Below are positions 28,191 through 38,325 of a stretch of 64,000 nt of DNA, in pieces. This DNA comes from Roseiarcus sp963779095 (lineage in GTDB: Bacteria; Pseudomonadota; Alphaproteobacteria; Rhizobiales; Beijerinckiaceae): contig CAVZWU010000013.1 of assembly GCA_963779095.1 (NCBI GenBank), forward strand, positions 124,001 to 188,000, given 5' to 3'. The position numbers and the translations under genes are program-made. Under the pieces are notes generated by a model that made no database searches, had not been told where the DNA came from, and saw nothing but the letters and a program-made list of their open reading frames with translations. Positions within the stretch are counted from its first letter, which is position 1; every line of letters begins with the position of its first letter.

Positions 28191-28610
28191 TTTCGCGAAA
28201 GAAAATTTCTCGCGCACTTTCCCCTGGCGTTGAGCGGCGCCGCGACGGGCGCAGGCGTTCTGGGGCTGCGGAAGGGCGGGGACTGGTCATGGAGCAAGCT
28301 TAGCCAGATTTCCGATTTTCGGCAATAAATTGTCGACCTGTCGTTTGTCCGCCTCAATCCAAAAGCAGCGCGCCTACGGCGCCATTTTGCACCTCTATGG
28401 TTTTGATGGCTATGGTTTGGATGGCGAATTTCCTGTGGACGGATAATTTTATTGTCAAAACCAGAAAGTGAAGCCACCGTCTTTGTTGACGGAATTGAGA
28501 CCGACGGGGGAGGGACAGGCTCTTGAGCCGCGGCGCACGGGGCTTTTGAAACCGTCGCGCGTAACCTTGAAGCGCGCGTTTTGACAAAGGCCGGAGATTT
28601 TTTTATTTTT

Positions 28611-28634
28611 TGGCCGTAAGCCATTGAAAAGTCC
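28611..28634 (-). repeat. Dispersed repeat copy 2
   Basis: On the minus strand this reads GGACTTTTCAATGGCTTACG followed by GCCAAAAAAT. It matches the 38063 copy at 18 of the first 20 bases or more, including the leading GGAC. Confidence 0.55.
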
Positions 28635-28843
28635 AGATTTAAAAAAATAAAGGAAGATACAGGAAAGCCTGCTTTGCTTGTTTTTATTTGCGTTTGCTTG
28701 CGCGGAACTCGCGCGCTGGTTGAATTCGGGCCCGCCGCCCGATCCTTTCGACCGGGATCTGGGGAGAAGTCTGGTCCGCCGGGGCGAAACCCTGGCCCGT
28801 GACGAACGTCGAGACTGCAGGTTTTGGGGGATATAGAGTGAAC

Positions 28844-29817
28844 ATGAGCACGATCGTAGACAGCGCGAAGTCCGGGTTCGAACCGCTCGTGCGCAAGCAC
28901 GACATCGCCGTGCTTGTTCCGTGCTTCAATGAAGAACTGACAGTCGGTAGAACCGTCGAGGCTTTTCGCGAAGCGCTGCCTTCGGCAACAATCTACGTTT
29001 ACGACAACAACTCGAGCGATCGCACCGTCGACATCGCCCGGGCGGCGGGCGCGGTTGTTCGCCACGAGACGCGCCAGGGAAAGGGCAATGTTGTCCGGCG
29101 CATGTTCGCCGACATCGACGCCGACATTTATGTGCTGGTGGATGGCGATGCGACCTACGAAGCCGAAGCCGCTCCACGCATGGTCCGCCGGGTGATCGAT
29201 GAAAATCTCGACTTCGTCAATGGAGCACGCGTGTCGCGGAGCATGGAGGCCTACCGAAGAGGCCATCGCTTCGGCAATTACGTCTTGACCTCCATGGTGC
29301 GAAATATCTTCGGCAGGCAATTCACCGATATGCTCTCTGGATACAAGGTTTTTTCTCGCCGTTACGTCAAATCCTTTCCCGCGATGTCGAGAGGCTTCGA
29401 AATCGAAACCGAGTTGACGGTGCATGCCCTGGAACTGCGCATGCCGTCCGCGGAAGAATTGACCGCCTATGGCGAACGTCCCTCGGGGTCGGTGAGCAAG
29501 CTCAGCACTTTTCGAGACGGCGCAGAATCCTCCGCCTCATCTTCGATCTCGTGCGCAACGAGCGTCCGTTGCCGTTCTTCGGTCTTGTCGGCGCGGGCCT
29601 CATCATAATTGCGCTCGTGCTCGCCGTTCCGCTTGCCGAGACCTATTTCAAAACGGGACTGGTGCCTCGGCTGCCGACGGCCGTCCTCGCCATAGGGCTG
29701 ATCATCATCGGCTTCTTGAGCTTCCTTGCCGGACTGATCCTCGATGTCGTGGCGACGATGCGCAGCGAGATGAAAAGGCTAGCCTATTTGTCTTATCCGC
29801 CGGTCTCCGCCGGGTGA
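28844..29817 (+). CDS. Glycosyltransferase family 2 (frameshifted near the membrane tail)
   Basis: A GT-A fold inverting glycosyltransferase. The N-terminal nucleotide-binding motif is IAVLVPCFNEELT, and the metal-binding aspartates are in YVLVDGDATYEAEA. The acceptor region is FGNYVLTSMVRNIFGRQFTDMLSGYKVFSRRYVKSFP. A one-base break near 29522 separates it from a C-terminal part with two transmembrane helices (PFFGLVGAGLIIIALVLAVPLAE and VLAIGLIIIGFLSFLAGLILD). This architecture matches polyprenyl-phosphate sugar transferases of the DPM1/GtrB group. Start taken as the ATG at 28844 (MSTIVDSAKSG); a GTG at 28838 or 28799 is possible. Confidence 0.85.
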
Positions 29818-29847
29818 GGTTGATGAGTTCGCCGCGCTGATCGGGCC

Positions 29848-31988
29848 TTATTCCGGGGCCTGCTGAAGCGCGCCCTCGACGCTCGCGATGGCGAAAGCGT
29901 ATTGGCGGGCGACGTCCTCGAGCCGGTCGTAGCGTCCGGACGCGCCGGCATGGCCCGCGTCCATGGCCGTGCGCAACAGGATCGGCCCGCCCCCGGTCAT
30001 CGTCGCGCGCAGGCGCGCGACCCATTTGGCGGGCTCCCAATAGGTCACGCGCGGATCGGTCAGGCCTGCGAGAGCCAGGATCGCCGGATAGCGCTGAGGC
30101 CGCACATTGTCGATCGGGCTATAGGAGCGGATGGTCTCGAACGCCGGTTTGTCGTGGATCGGATCGCCCCATTCCAGCCATTCGGGCGGGGTCAGCGGCA
30201 GGCTGGCATCAAGCATCGTCGCCAGCACGTCGACGAACGGCACGTCGGCGATGATCCCGGCGAAAAGGTCAGGCGCGAGATTGGCGATCGCCCCCATGAG
30301 CAAGCCGCCGGCGCTGCCGCCTTGAGCCACGATCCGCCCCGCGCTGGCGAAGCCCTCGGCGATGAGGAATCGCGTCGCGGCGAGGAAATCGCGGAAGGTG
30401 TTCGGCTTCTTGCCGAGCTTGCCGTCCTCGTACCAGCGCCAGCCCTTGTCCGTGCCGCCGCGCACATGGGCGATCGCGAACACGAAGCCGCGGTCGACGA
30501 GCGAGAAGCGGTTGGTCGAAAAACTCGCCTCGACCGCATAACCGTAGGCGCCATAGCCGGTGATGAGCATCGGCGCCGATCCGTCGAGCTTCGCGCCCCG
30601 CCTGTGGAGCAGCGACACCGGCACGCTCTCGCCGTCGTCGGCATGGAGCGAAGACGAGACGGGCGACATAGGCCTGCGGATCGAAGCCGCGCGGCATCGT
30701 CTGCCGCTTGACGAGGGTTCGCTGGCGGCTGACGACGTCGTAGTCGTAGGTTTCCTGCGGCGTCGCCGGCGAGGAGTAGCTGAAGCGGATGAGCGAGGTT
30801 TCGAATTCATAGACCGGCTCGAGCCTCAGAAAGTAGGTCTCCTCGTCAAATGCGATCTCGTGCGATTCATCGCTATTCAAGTCGAAGACAACGAGGTGCG
30901 GCCGGCTCATCTCGCGCATGAGCAGCACGAGGTGGCCTCTGAACAGCGTCGCGTCGGCGATGAAGCGTCCGGTCGCGCTCGGCGACGACATCGCGCCAGT
31001 TCGTCTCCTGCGGCGCATCGCGCGGGGCGACGACGATCTTGAAGTCGGGCGCCGCCGGCGTTGGTGCGGATAAAGAAGCGATCGCCGTGGTCCATGACCT
31101 CGTAGTGCAACCCGGGTCGGCGCGGCGCGACAAGCCGGGGCGGCGCGGTCGGATGGTCGAGATCGACGACCAGCGCTTCCGATGCGTCGTGGCCATGCAC
31201 CGAAATGATGGCGGCGCGGCCGAGGCGAGTGGGTTCGATGCCGATGAACCAGGCCGGATCGTCCTCCACGAACACCTCGACGTCGTCGGTCTGCGCGGTC
31301 CCCAGCCGATGCAGCATGACGCGGCAAGGGCGGTGGCTCTCATCCTGCTCGACATAGAGAAACCCTTCCGAATCACGCGTCCAGACGACGTCTCCGGTCG
31401 TCCCGACGACGCGGTCGGCGAGGTCCGTCTCGCGCTCGAGATCGCGGATTGCAATGGTCAGGATCTCGGAGCCGAGGTCGTCAGAGCTCCAGGCGAATTT
31501 CGAATGATCCGGCGAATGGCGCCCGCCGGCGAGATGAAAAAACGCCTTTCCCTCGGCGCGCGCGTCGCCGTCGATGAGCACCGTCTCCGGGCCGCCCCCG
31601 CGGGGCTTGCGGCAATAGATGCGGCGCTGGCCGCCGCGACGAAAGCGCGAATAATAGGCCCATGGCCCGTCGACCTGCGGCGGCTCGCTGTCGTCCTCCT
31701 TGAGGCGCGCGCGCATTTCGCGCTTGAGCTCTTTCTGCAAGCCGAGCGTCGGCGCCAAAACGGCGTCTGCATAGGCGTTCTCGGCCTTGAGCAGCGCGCG
31801 GATGTCGGAAGGCAGCCGGCTCGGATCGCGCAGCACCTCGCGCCAGTTGTCGGCCCGCATCCAGGCGTAATCGTCGGCCCAGGAAAGACCGTGCGCGGAG
31901 AGCGAAGCCGGCCGGATTTCGGCGCGCGGCGGCGTGGGCGCCGAGGCTTGCGAGCTCGGACGGACGGCTCGGATCGCGGGCTGGTCAT
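29848..31988 (-). CDS. ptrB: Oligopeptidase B / prolyl oligopeptidase (S9A), multiply frameshifted
   Basis: A serine peptidase with an N-terminal beta-propeller and a C-terminal alpha/beta hydrolase domain. Catalytic segments in the C-terminal part: GSAGGLLMG holds the nucleophile serine, and DPRVTYWEPAKW and DAGHAGASGRYD hold the acid and histidine. The last part is GASGRYDRLEDVARQYAF. The propeller half shows HGLSWADDYAWMRADNW and PDGDLF-like blocks. One-base breaks are near 31945, 31060, 30990 and 30670; corrections give about 700 residues, the normal length for the family. The ATG at 31988 overlaps the stop of the HAD gene (ATGA). Many single-base breaks in one gene suggest sequencing error more than decay. 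Confidence 0.85.
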
Positions 31989-32666
31989 GGCGCTCGCGCG
32001 CCGCGCGAAAGCGCCCGGAAGGCGGCAGGAACCTCGGACGGCGCATCGCAGAAGGCCGCCGCGCCCGCCGCGCGAAGCTCCTCGGCGCCGCCGTAGCCCC
32101 ATAGCGCGCCGATGGTGGGGATTCCGTGCCGGCTCGCGGCCAGAACGTCATGCTTTGCGGTCGCCCCACATGCAGCAATCGTCGGCCTCGAGCCCCTCAC
32201 GCTCGAGAATGTGGGCGACCAGGTCGGCCTTGTCCTGAAAGCGGCCGCTGAGCTCGTCGCCATAAGCCGCCTCGAAGTGACGCTCAAGATCGAAGTGGCT
32301 GAGGATTCGCTCCGCGTAGACGAGGGGCTTGGCCGTGCAAAGGAAGAGGCGCGTTCCCGCCGCGCGCAAGTCGGCAAGCGTCTCCTTCACCCCGTCATAG
32401 ACGACGGCTTCGAAAAGACCCTCGGTCGAATATCGGCCACGATAGATCTTAAGCGCCTCCTCGGGGTCGCCTTCGCCGCCCAGCGCCTCGGCGAAACATC
32501 CGCGCAGCGGCGGGCCGATGATCCAGGTCAGTTCGGCGGCGGGCGGCGCGCTGCGTCCCAACGCTTCGAGCGCCAGACGGAAGCAGCCGACGATGCCCTC
32601 GGCCGGATCGGTCAGCGTTCCGTCCAAATCGACGAGGAGCGCGCTTCGCCGGTCGGGCTTGGTCAT
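31985..32666 (-). CDS. HAD-family phosphatase (phosphoglycolate-phosphatase-like), frameshifted
   Basis: A HAD hydrolase with the nucleophile aspartate in LLVDLDGTLTDPAEG (motif I), then motif II in LFLCTAKP and motif III/IV in GDRKHDVLAASRHGIPTIGALWGYG after a one-base correction near 32150. It has an alpha-helical cap (residues about 20-90: GCFRLALEALGRSAPPAAELTWIIG). The cap and length place it in the PGP/NagD-like group; phosphoglycolate phosphatase or pyrophosphatase PpaX-like activity is likely but not certain. Its TGA overlaps the start of ptrB (ATGA). Confidence 0.85.
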
Positions 32667-32754
32667 TGGCGTTCCGGCATTGCGCGATGCTCCGGCGTTC
32701 GGTCGCGCGATCGGCACTGCGGACGCGATCCAGCGGCCTGCCGCGGGCGACCGG

Positions 32755-32991
32755 CTAGCCGCGGATCGGCTCGTGCGCGAGCGCCGCACGCAGGAAATAG
32801 AAGAGCCCGGTCAGCGCGGTGAGAATGAGCACGCCTTCCAGCAGGCGGGTGATGGGCTCGCCAAGCTGGAACAGGCCGCCGATCGCCCAGCCTGCGGCGG
32901 CGCCGGCGCCCACCAGCTCCGTGCCTACCAGAATGGCGACGCTGATCAGCGTCATCGCATTGGTCCAGTTGATCGGCGCGACCTCCGCCAA
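32755..32991 (-). CDS. Small two-helix membrane protein, unknown function
   Basis: A 78-residue protein with two hydrophobic segments (TLISVAILVGTELVGAGAAAGWAI and LLEGVLILTALTGLFYFLRAAL). I do not recognise a named family. The gene follows the ketopantoate-reductase-like gene at a 67-bp distance on the same strand and has no overlap with other supported genes. The minus-strand frame has better codon-position use than the overlapping frames. Confidence is moderate. Confidence 0.5.
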   Translation of the reverse strand: MAEVAPINWTNAMTLISVAILVGTELVGAGAAAGWAIGGLFQLGEPITRLLEGVLILTALTGLFYFLRAALAHEPIRG

Positions 32992-33058
32992 AGCGCTTTC
33001 TCCTTCAAATGCTCGCGAAGCGCTGGCGGATATACCAAGGCGCCCGGCGGCGCAAGCT

Positions 33059-33999
33059 TCACGCCTTGGCGGCGGTCGCGGCGCGCCTTAGCGCCGCCTC
33101 GTAGGCTTTCACGTGAAGCGTGGCGACGCGCAGCAGCGAACGATCGTCCGGCTTCCCAGCGCGGCGCAGGAGATCGCCGAGAATCTGGTCGCCTTCGACC
33201 GGCTTGCCGCCTTCGATATCGCGCAGCATCGAGGCCTTCAGCGGCGAACCCGCGGCGGTCATCGCCGCCCGCGCCCGCTCCAGCGCCGGCTCGCGAGGAG
33301 GAAAGCCCTGCTCGGCCGCGATCGACGCGCATTCGGTCAGCAGCCCGGTCGCAAGGTCCGCGGCGCCGGCGGCGACGTAGTCGCCAACCGCCGCCCGCAT
33401 CAGGCAGGTTATGCCCGCCGCGGTGGCGATGAACACCCACTTCTCCCACATTTCCTGCCGGATCTCGTCGCTGAGCCGCGCGTCGAAGCCGGCGTTGAGC
33501 AGCGCCGAGGCGATCGTCTCGATCCGCCGCGAGCGGGAGCCGTCCAGTTCTCCGAAGCTCAGCGCATGCAAATCGTTGAGGTGGAGGATGGCGCCGTCGG
33601 GGTCGAGGGTCGCCGAGATGACGCACTGCCCGCCGAGCACGCGCTCAGGCCCCGAAGCGCTCGGCGAGCCGGTCGAGGTGCCGCATGCCGTTCAAGCAGC
33701 GGCAGAATCGCCGTCTGCGGACCGACCGCTTTGGCGAATGACGCCATCGCGCCGTCGAGGTCGTAGGCTTTGCAGCTCAGCAGCACGAGGTCGAACGGCT
33801 CCGCGAGGCCTTCCTGCGACACGATCGGCGGCGACGGGCGGTGGAAGTCGCCGAGGCGGCTGCGAATGGTCAGCCCGTGCTTCGCGAGCTCCGCGGCCCG
33901 GCGCGGGCGAACGAGGAACGTCACGTCGCGGCCAGCCTGCAGCAGACGTCCGCCGAAATAGCCCCCGACCGCGCCCGCGCCGACAACAAGAATTCTCAT
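33059..33999 (-). CDS. 2-dehydropantoate 2-reductase (ApbA/PanE family), frameshifted
   Basis: An NADPH-dependent reductase of the ketopantoate reductase family. The N-terminal Rossmann motif is VVGAGAVGGYFGGRLLQAGRDVTFLVR. The catalytic C-terminal domain includes VFIATAAGITCLMRAAVGD and IEGGKPVEGDQILG, characteristic of the family. Two extra single G/A bases near 33660 and 33705 break the frame; removing both joins ILPLLNGM to LDRLAERFGPERVLGGQCVI. Start is the ATG at 33999 (MRILVVGAGAVGG). Whether it works in pantothenate synthesis cannot be decided from family alone. Confidence 0.87.
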
Positions 34000-34189
34000 T
34001 TTGTCCGATCCTCCATCGCAGAAGGCGATCCGCCATGCTCGTCGAGCGGCACGCCTGGCCACGCCAGGGACGCTGGCCATCCCCCGATAGGGTGGGGGCA
34101 AAAGCGATCGATTCCCGTGGCGAGGACGCCTGAATGTGCAGGAGAGCGCGGGTGTGCGCAAATCCGCGACGCCCGTCCCCCGTTCATGC

Positions 34190-34224
34190 TTGACGCTCTC
34201 ATATTTGAGAGTATTTTCCCTGAT
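34190..34224 (+). promoter_or_regulatory. Promoter with embedded operator for the XRE-cupin regulator
   Basis: A -35-like TTGACG (34190-34195) is followed 16 bp later by a -10-like TATTTT (34212-34217). The spacer is a perfect inverted repeat, CTCTCA-TATT-TGAGAG (34196-34211). The ATG follows at 34225, only 7 bp after the -10 box, so the transcript may be leaderless. The position suggests the regulator binds between the promoter boxes and represses itself (inference). Confidence 0.55.
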
Positions 34225-34798
34225 ATGGAAACAAGCGCCCCATTGCTCGACGCCGCCGACATGCGCCTCGCCGAGCGTCTGCGCGAGCTGCGGCGCGCGC
34301 GGCGCTGGTCGCTCGACGAGCTTTCCGCGCTGAGCGGGGTCAGCCGCGCTTCCCTTTCGCGGATCGAAAACGGCGAAGTCAGCCCGACCGCTTCCGTGCT
34401 CGGGCGGCTCGCCGGAGCGCATGGCACAACGGTCTCGCGCCTGCTCGCCGACATTGAAGGCGATGCGCCGGCGCTCGTCCGGCGGGCCGAGCAGCCGGAG
34501 TGGATCGATCCCGCGACGGGCTTCCGTCGGCGCTCGATCTCGCCGCCGTCGCTCGACTTCGACTGCGAACTGCTGTGCTGCGAATTGCCGGCCGGCGCGG
34601 CCATCGACTATCCGCTTCCGCCACGGCTCGGTCTCGAGCATCATCTTTATCTCATGGACGGCGCCCTCGAGCTCACGATCGAGGGGACCGTCCATCGTCT
34701 TCGAGCTGGCGACTGCCTTCGCTACAAGCTGATGGGGGCGAGTCGCTTCGTTGCGACCGGGCGGGGAGCCGGCGCGCTATATTCTCGTTCTGCGGTGA
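34225..34798 (+). CDS. XRE-family transcriptional regulator with cupin domain (frameshifted near the end)
   Basis: An N-terminal helix-turn-helix (LAERLRELRRARRWSLDELSALSGVSRASLSRIENGEVSPTASVLGRLA) and a C-terminal cupin (residues about 105-180: CELPAGAAIDYPLPPRLGLEHHLYLMDGALELTIEGTVHRLRAGDCLRYKL). This architecture is common in small-molecule-sensing repressors. The start is the ATG at 34225. The last residues are frameshifted near 34765; the corrected end is ARYILVLR at the TGA at 34796-34798. The next gene starts 7 bp later, so the two are probably co-transcribed. Confidence 0.82.
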
Positions 34799-34804
34799 AG
34801 CGCC

Positions 34805-35347
34805 GTGGACGCCCAGGCCATCACCGTCGCCGCGCTCGATCCCGCCGCTTTCCCGAAGGCCGTCGACCGGCTCGCCCAAATCCTGCACGCCTGCGTGCAT
34901 GAGGGCGCGAGCGTCGGCTTCGTCATGCCGTTCGATCGAAACGACGCGCGCGCCTACTGGCTGAGACAAGGTCGCTCCGCCGCATGCTGCGGGCGCCAGG
35001 CTCGTCCTCGTCGCGACCCTGGCCGGCGACCTCGCCGGAACGGCGCAGCTCGATCTCGATTCGATGCCGAGCAAGCGCCATCACGCCGAAGTTTCCAAAG
35101 TCCTGGTCGATCCGGGCTTTCGCCGCGCCGGGGTCGGGCGAGCGCTGATGCGGGAGATCGAACGGCGAGCGGCGGAGAAGGGCCGCTGGCTCCTCACGCT
35201 CGACACCGCAGGCGACGCGGCTGAGGCCCTCTACCGCTCGCTCGGCTATACGTCTTGCGGGCGCCATTCCCGCATTACGCGCGCGACGCTTTCGAAGAAC
35301 GCTACGAGGCGACGCGGATTATGTACAAAGACTTGCGCTGCGGTTAG
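34805..35347 (+). CDS. GNAT family N-acetyltransferase (frameshifted)
   Basis: An acetyl-CoA-dependent acetyltransferase. GTG start at 34805 (MDAQAITVAALDPAAFPKAV). After a one-base break near 34975 the acetyl-CoA-binding motif A appears in VSKVLVDPGFRRAGVGRALMREIERRAAEKG, with Q/RxxGxG/A in RRAGVGRA. Motif B follows in LDTAGDAAEALYRSLGY. Another break near 35260 joins it to YARDAFEERYEATRIMYKDLR before the TAG at 35345-35347. It follows the XRE-cupin gene directly; the pair may act in one pathway (inference). Confidence 0.75.
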
Positions 35348-35407
35348 CTTCCGTCGTCTAAACCCGGCTGAAGGAGACCTCTCGTCTTGCTCGCGGAGGA
35401 TCGGCCG

Positions 35408-37226
35408 ATGGCTGACCGAAACGGCGCGAGCCTCTTCGGCCGCGTCGCCCTCTTGCTTCTGACGATCTACGCGCTGGCGATGATCGCGCCCGACTTGCTT
35501 CGGGTCGTTCGTCCGCTGGGCTCTTTTGGTCTGGCGACCAACGGCGACGGGCTGATTTACGACGTTGAGGGTCCGTTCGCGAGCGAGCAGGATTCCCCGG
35601 CATGGCGGGCGGGCCTGCGCGTCGGGGATCGGCTTGATCTTGCCGCGATGCGCTGCGCGCCCGTCGACACCAATGTCTGCGCGAGCATGCTGGCGCAATG
35701 GGGCGGCGTCAATTACGTCATGCCCGGACGCGAGGCGACGCTTTTCCTCGCCGCAGCCGCGGATCGCCCGGCGCGCGAAGTGAGGCTCGCCGCGGAGCCG
35801 CGCCCCGCCAATCGCCTGCTCGACCTCATGGTCGGGCTCGGCACGATTGCGGGGATCCTTGTCGTCCTCGGCGCTGCGTGGCTGGTGTGGACGCGTCCCG
35901 GAGCGATGACCTGGGGCTTCTTCGTCTATGTGATCCAGTTCAATCCCGGCGAGGCGTTCCAGTTCTGGGCCTGGCTTCAGCTTTGGCCGTGGGCGCTTCT
36001 GGCGCAAGACGTGATCTTTCTGGTGATGCAGGCCGCCGCCTATGCCGGGCTTCTTGCTGTTTGCGCTGAGGGCCCCGGTCGACCGGACCGAAGGCCGATG
36101 GCGGCTGAATCGAGCGCGCGCTGCCCGTTCTGACGATCGTGTTCCTGGCTGGTCGCGCTCGCCAGCATGGGAACCGTCTTCGGCTATCCCGCCGAAATCT
36201 GGGCGCGAAGCTTGCTGTTCGTCGGCTTTGCGGTCAGCGCCGCCGCGCTCGCGATCCTTATCGGCCGCCGGAGGGATCTGTCGCCCCGCGACTATCAGCG
36301 CATCCGCTGGGTGATCTGGGGCTGCCTGATCGGCCTGCCGGCCTATTTGCTCGCCCAGCTTTCCCAGCAAACCTCGGCGTTTGACGAATTGTTCGGCCCG
36401 GGTCTGACCTCGGAGGAAGTCGCGGGCGTCCTCTTCCTCGTCAACGGGATCCTGTGCCTGTTCGTCGTCGAGGCGGTCCGGCGGCCGACCGTGGTCAACG
36501 TCTGGATACCGCTCCGCCGGGCGACCGCGTTCGGGCTTTTGCTCAGCGTGCCGGTCCTCTTCCTCCACAAGCAGATCGAGACGATCGACGAGTATATCCA
36601 CATGCCCGACTGGGCCTGGGTCGTGGTCGCTTCCGGTCTGGTCTACCTGATCGCGCGCGGCCACGAGTTTGCGACCGAACTCATGGACCGGCTGTTCGAC
36701 CGCGAATTCATCCGCGCCGAGCGCCATCTCGCGGAGGTGGGCGAGGCCATCCTGCAAGCCGACAGCACGGTCGAGATCGAGCGCCTGCTGGTGAACGAGC
36801 CGATGCGCTCGCTGGGCCTGGCGTCGGCGGCTTTGTTTCGCGAGCAGGACGGGGTCTTTCGCCGCCGGGTCAGCGCCGGATGGGGCCCTGACGACGCCGA
36901 TACGCTTCGCAAGCGACGATCCACTGCTTTCCGCAAGGTTCAAGCGAAAGCCCTACGCCGTGGCCGAAGCGCCCCACGCCCGGCTTCCCCACGACCTCGC
37001 GCGCCCCGTTCTCGCCGTGCCGATCGGCAACGCGCGCCGCTGCTATGCGGTTCTCCTCTACAGCGGCCACGAGGCCGGAACCGATCTCGACATCAGCGAG
37101 CGCCATCTCCTCGGCAGCCTTGCCCATGACGCCGAGATCGCCTACGCGCAGGTCGAAAGCGAGACGCTGCATCGGCGCGTCGCCATGCTGGAGACCGAGC
37201 TCGCGCAGGCGCTGGAGCCCCGCTGA
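35408..37226 (+). CDS. Membrane sensor-like protein: TM, PDZ-like, multi-TM and GAF-like domains (frameshifted)
   Basis: A multi-domain membrane protein of about 600 residues. Order: one N-terminal helix (VALLLLTIYALAMIAPDLL); a periplasmic PDZ-like domain (SPAWRAGLRVGDRLDL, the carboxylate-binding-loop-like segment, then VNYVMPGREATLFLAA); a set of six or more transmembrane helices (AWLVWTRPGAMTWGFFVYVIQFNP, LQLWPWALLAQDVIFLVM, IWGCLIGLPAYLLAQL, FLVNGILCLFVVEAVR); then a cytoplasmic GAF-like domain (GEAILQADSTVEIERLLVNEP...). It has no kinase or cyclase end, and I know no named family for the whole arrangement. One-base breaks lie near 36060, 36105, 36150 and 36920. Role: perhaps a sensor or partner of another kinase. 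Confidence 0.6.
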
Positions 37227-37253
37227 CGCCGTCACCAAATAGGGAGGTCCCCC

Positions 37254-37952
37254 ATGCCAGGCAACCGATCTCTCCAGGGCGTCCGCGCCTGCGTGTTCGA
37301 CGCCTATGGCACGCTGTTCGACTTCGCCTCCGCCGCGGCGCGCTGCCCCGACGTTCCCGAGGCGAAGCGCGCTCCCTTAACCGCGCTCTGGCGCGACAAG
37401 CAGCTCCAGTACACCTGGCTGCGCACGCTCGAGAACCGCTACGCCGACTTCTGGCAAGTCACTGGCGACGCGCTCGATTTCGCCCTCGAGAGCCTCGATC
37501 TCGCATCCCCCGCGCTGCGTGAGCGCCTGATGGAGCTCTATCTCGGCCTCGAGCCGTTTCCCGAGGTTCCCGCAGTCCTTGCGAGCTTGCGCGAGGCCGG
37601 GTTCAGAACCGCCATCCTCTCCAACGGCTCGCCCCGGATGCTCGAAGCGCTCGTCAAGCGCTCGAACCTCGAAGCGATGTTCGACGCCGTCCTCTCGGTC
37701 GACGCGGTCGGCGTGTTCAAGACCCACCCCAAGGGCTATCAATACGCCCTCGACTCGCTTGGCCTCGAGGCGAGCACGATCTCGTTCCAGTCCTCCAACG
37801 CCTGGGACGCGCATGGCGCCTCGGACTTCGGCATGCGCGTCGTCTGGTGCAACCGCTATGGCCAGCGCCGCGAGCGGCTTCCGGGCAGCCCGGACTTCGA
37901 GATCAGGACGCTGGCCGAGCTGCCGGCGCTGCTCAAAGGGGATCCCGGCTGA
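37254..37952 (+). CDS. Haloacid dehalogenase type II
   Basis: A HAD enzyme of the L-2-haloacid dehalogenase subfamily (type II). The nucleophile aspartate is D16 in CVFDAYGTLFDF; the conserved arginine and substrate region follows in LWRDKQLQYTWLRTLENRYADFW. The segment AILSNGSPRMLEALVKRSNL and the C-terminal SSNAWDAHGASDFGMRVVWCNR are the type II signature. Length 232 is usual. Such enzymes hydrolyse short 2-haloacids; the true substrate here is unknown. Intact; a stable hairpin lies 55 bp downstream. Confidence 0.9.
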   Translation: MPGNRSLQGVRACVFDAYGTLFDFASAAARCPDVPEAKRAPLTALWRDKQLQYTWLRTLENRYADFWQVTGDALDFALESLDLASPALRERLMELYLGLEPFPEVPAVLASLREAGFRTAILSNGSPRMLEALVKRSNLEAMFDAVLSVDAVGVFKTHPKGYQYALDSLGLEASTISFQSSNAWDAHGASDFGMRVVWCNRYGQRRERLPGSPDFEIRTLAELPALLKGDPG

Positions 37953-37984
37953 TCCGGGCGATGCAACCTGGCCTCATGCAATCG

Positions 37985-38056
37985 AGGAAAGAAAAAGAAA
38001 GAAAAAGAAAGCGAAATCGCTTTCTTTTGCTTTTTTTCCCTTTCTTTTACTTTTCG
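37985..38056 (+). terminator. Long purine/pyrimidine hairpin, possible terminator
   Basis: A tract of GAAAGAAAAAGAAA repeats is followed by the perfect stem GAAAGCGA-AA-TCGCTTTC (38007-38024) and then a pyrimidine tract of T/C with runs of seven and more T. It lies downstream of the haloacid dehalogenase gene and can fold into an extended imperfect stem. A Rho-independent terminator role is plausible. Confidence 0.45.
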
Positions 38057-38062
38057 GAATCA

Positions 38063-38090
38063 GGACTTTTCAATGGGTTACGGGCGAAAA
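38063..38090 (+). repeat. Dispersed repeat copy 3
   Basis: GGACTTTTCAATGGGTTACG then GGCGAAAA. Same motif as at 28611-28634 on the minus strand and, more divergent, at 28167-28190 on the plus strand. Confidence 0.55.
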
Positions 38091-38325
38091 AAGTAGAAAA
38101 AATTTCCCTCCCTCCTCAGTTCGCCTTCCGGTTGCAAATGGGTCGCCGGACGGATGGCCGCCTTCCGCCCGAACAAGCTGCCGGGCGAGGGACACGCGGA
38201 GCTCCGTATATTCCGTCAATAAGAAATCTATAGACTCAGCTTCTGCTTTTGTCAATAGCATTGCCCTTATTGCGATCGCTGTTGATCGTTGTGGAATTCA
38301 GTTGATCAGAAATCGATCCAGGGCC

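Larger units (their letters stand above)
27994..28843. other. Long intergenic region with AT-rich tracts
   Basis: 850 bp without a supported gene. Both strands show patches of A/T-rich DNA unlike the flanks, for example 28590-28680 with T-rich and A-rich runs. Two copies of a dispersed motif lie here: one at 28169-28183 on the plus strand, and one at 28611-28634 on the minus strand (see repeat entries). A single open frame crosses it on the minus strand but is antisense to the glycosyltransferase gene and not a real gene. Confidence 0.5.

Noticed and set aside
28172..29425. Large minus-strand open frame over the intergenic region and the glycosyltransferase
   Set aside because: It is the antisense shadow of the glycosyltransferase and contains no recognisable motif.
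37981..38060. Repeated GAAAGAAAAAG units as a possible CRISPR or coding repeat
   Set aside because: There are no spacers and no fixed-length repeat; it is a purine tract forming a hairpin with the following pyrimidine tract.
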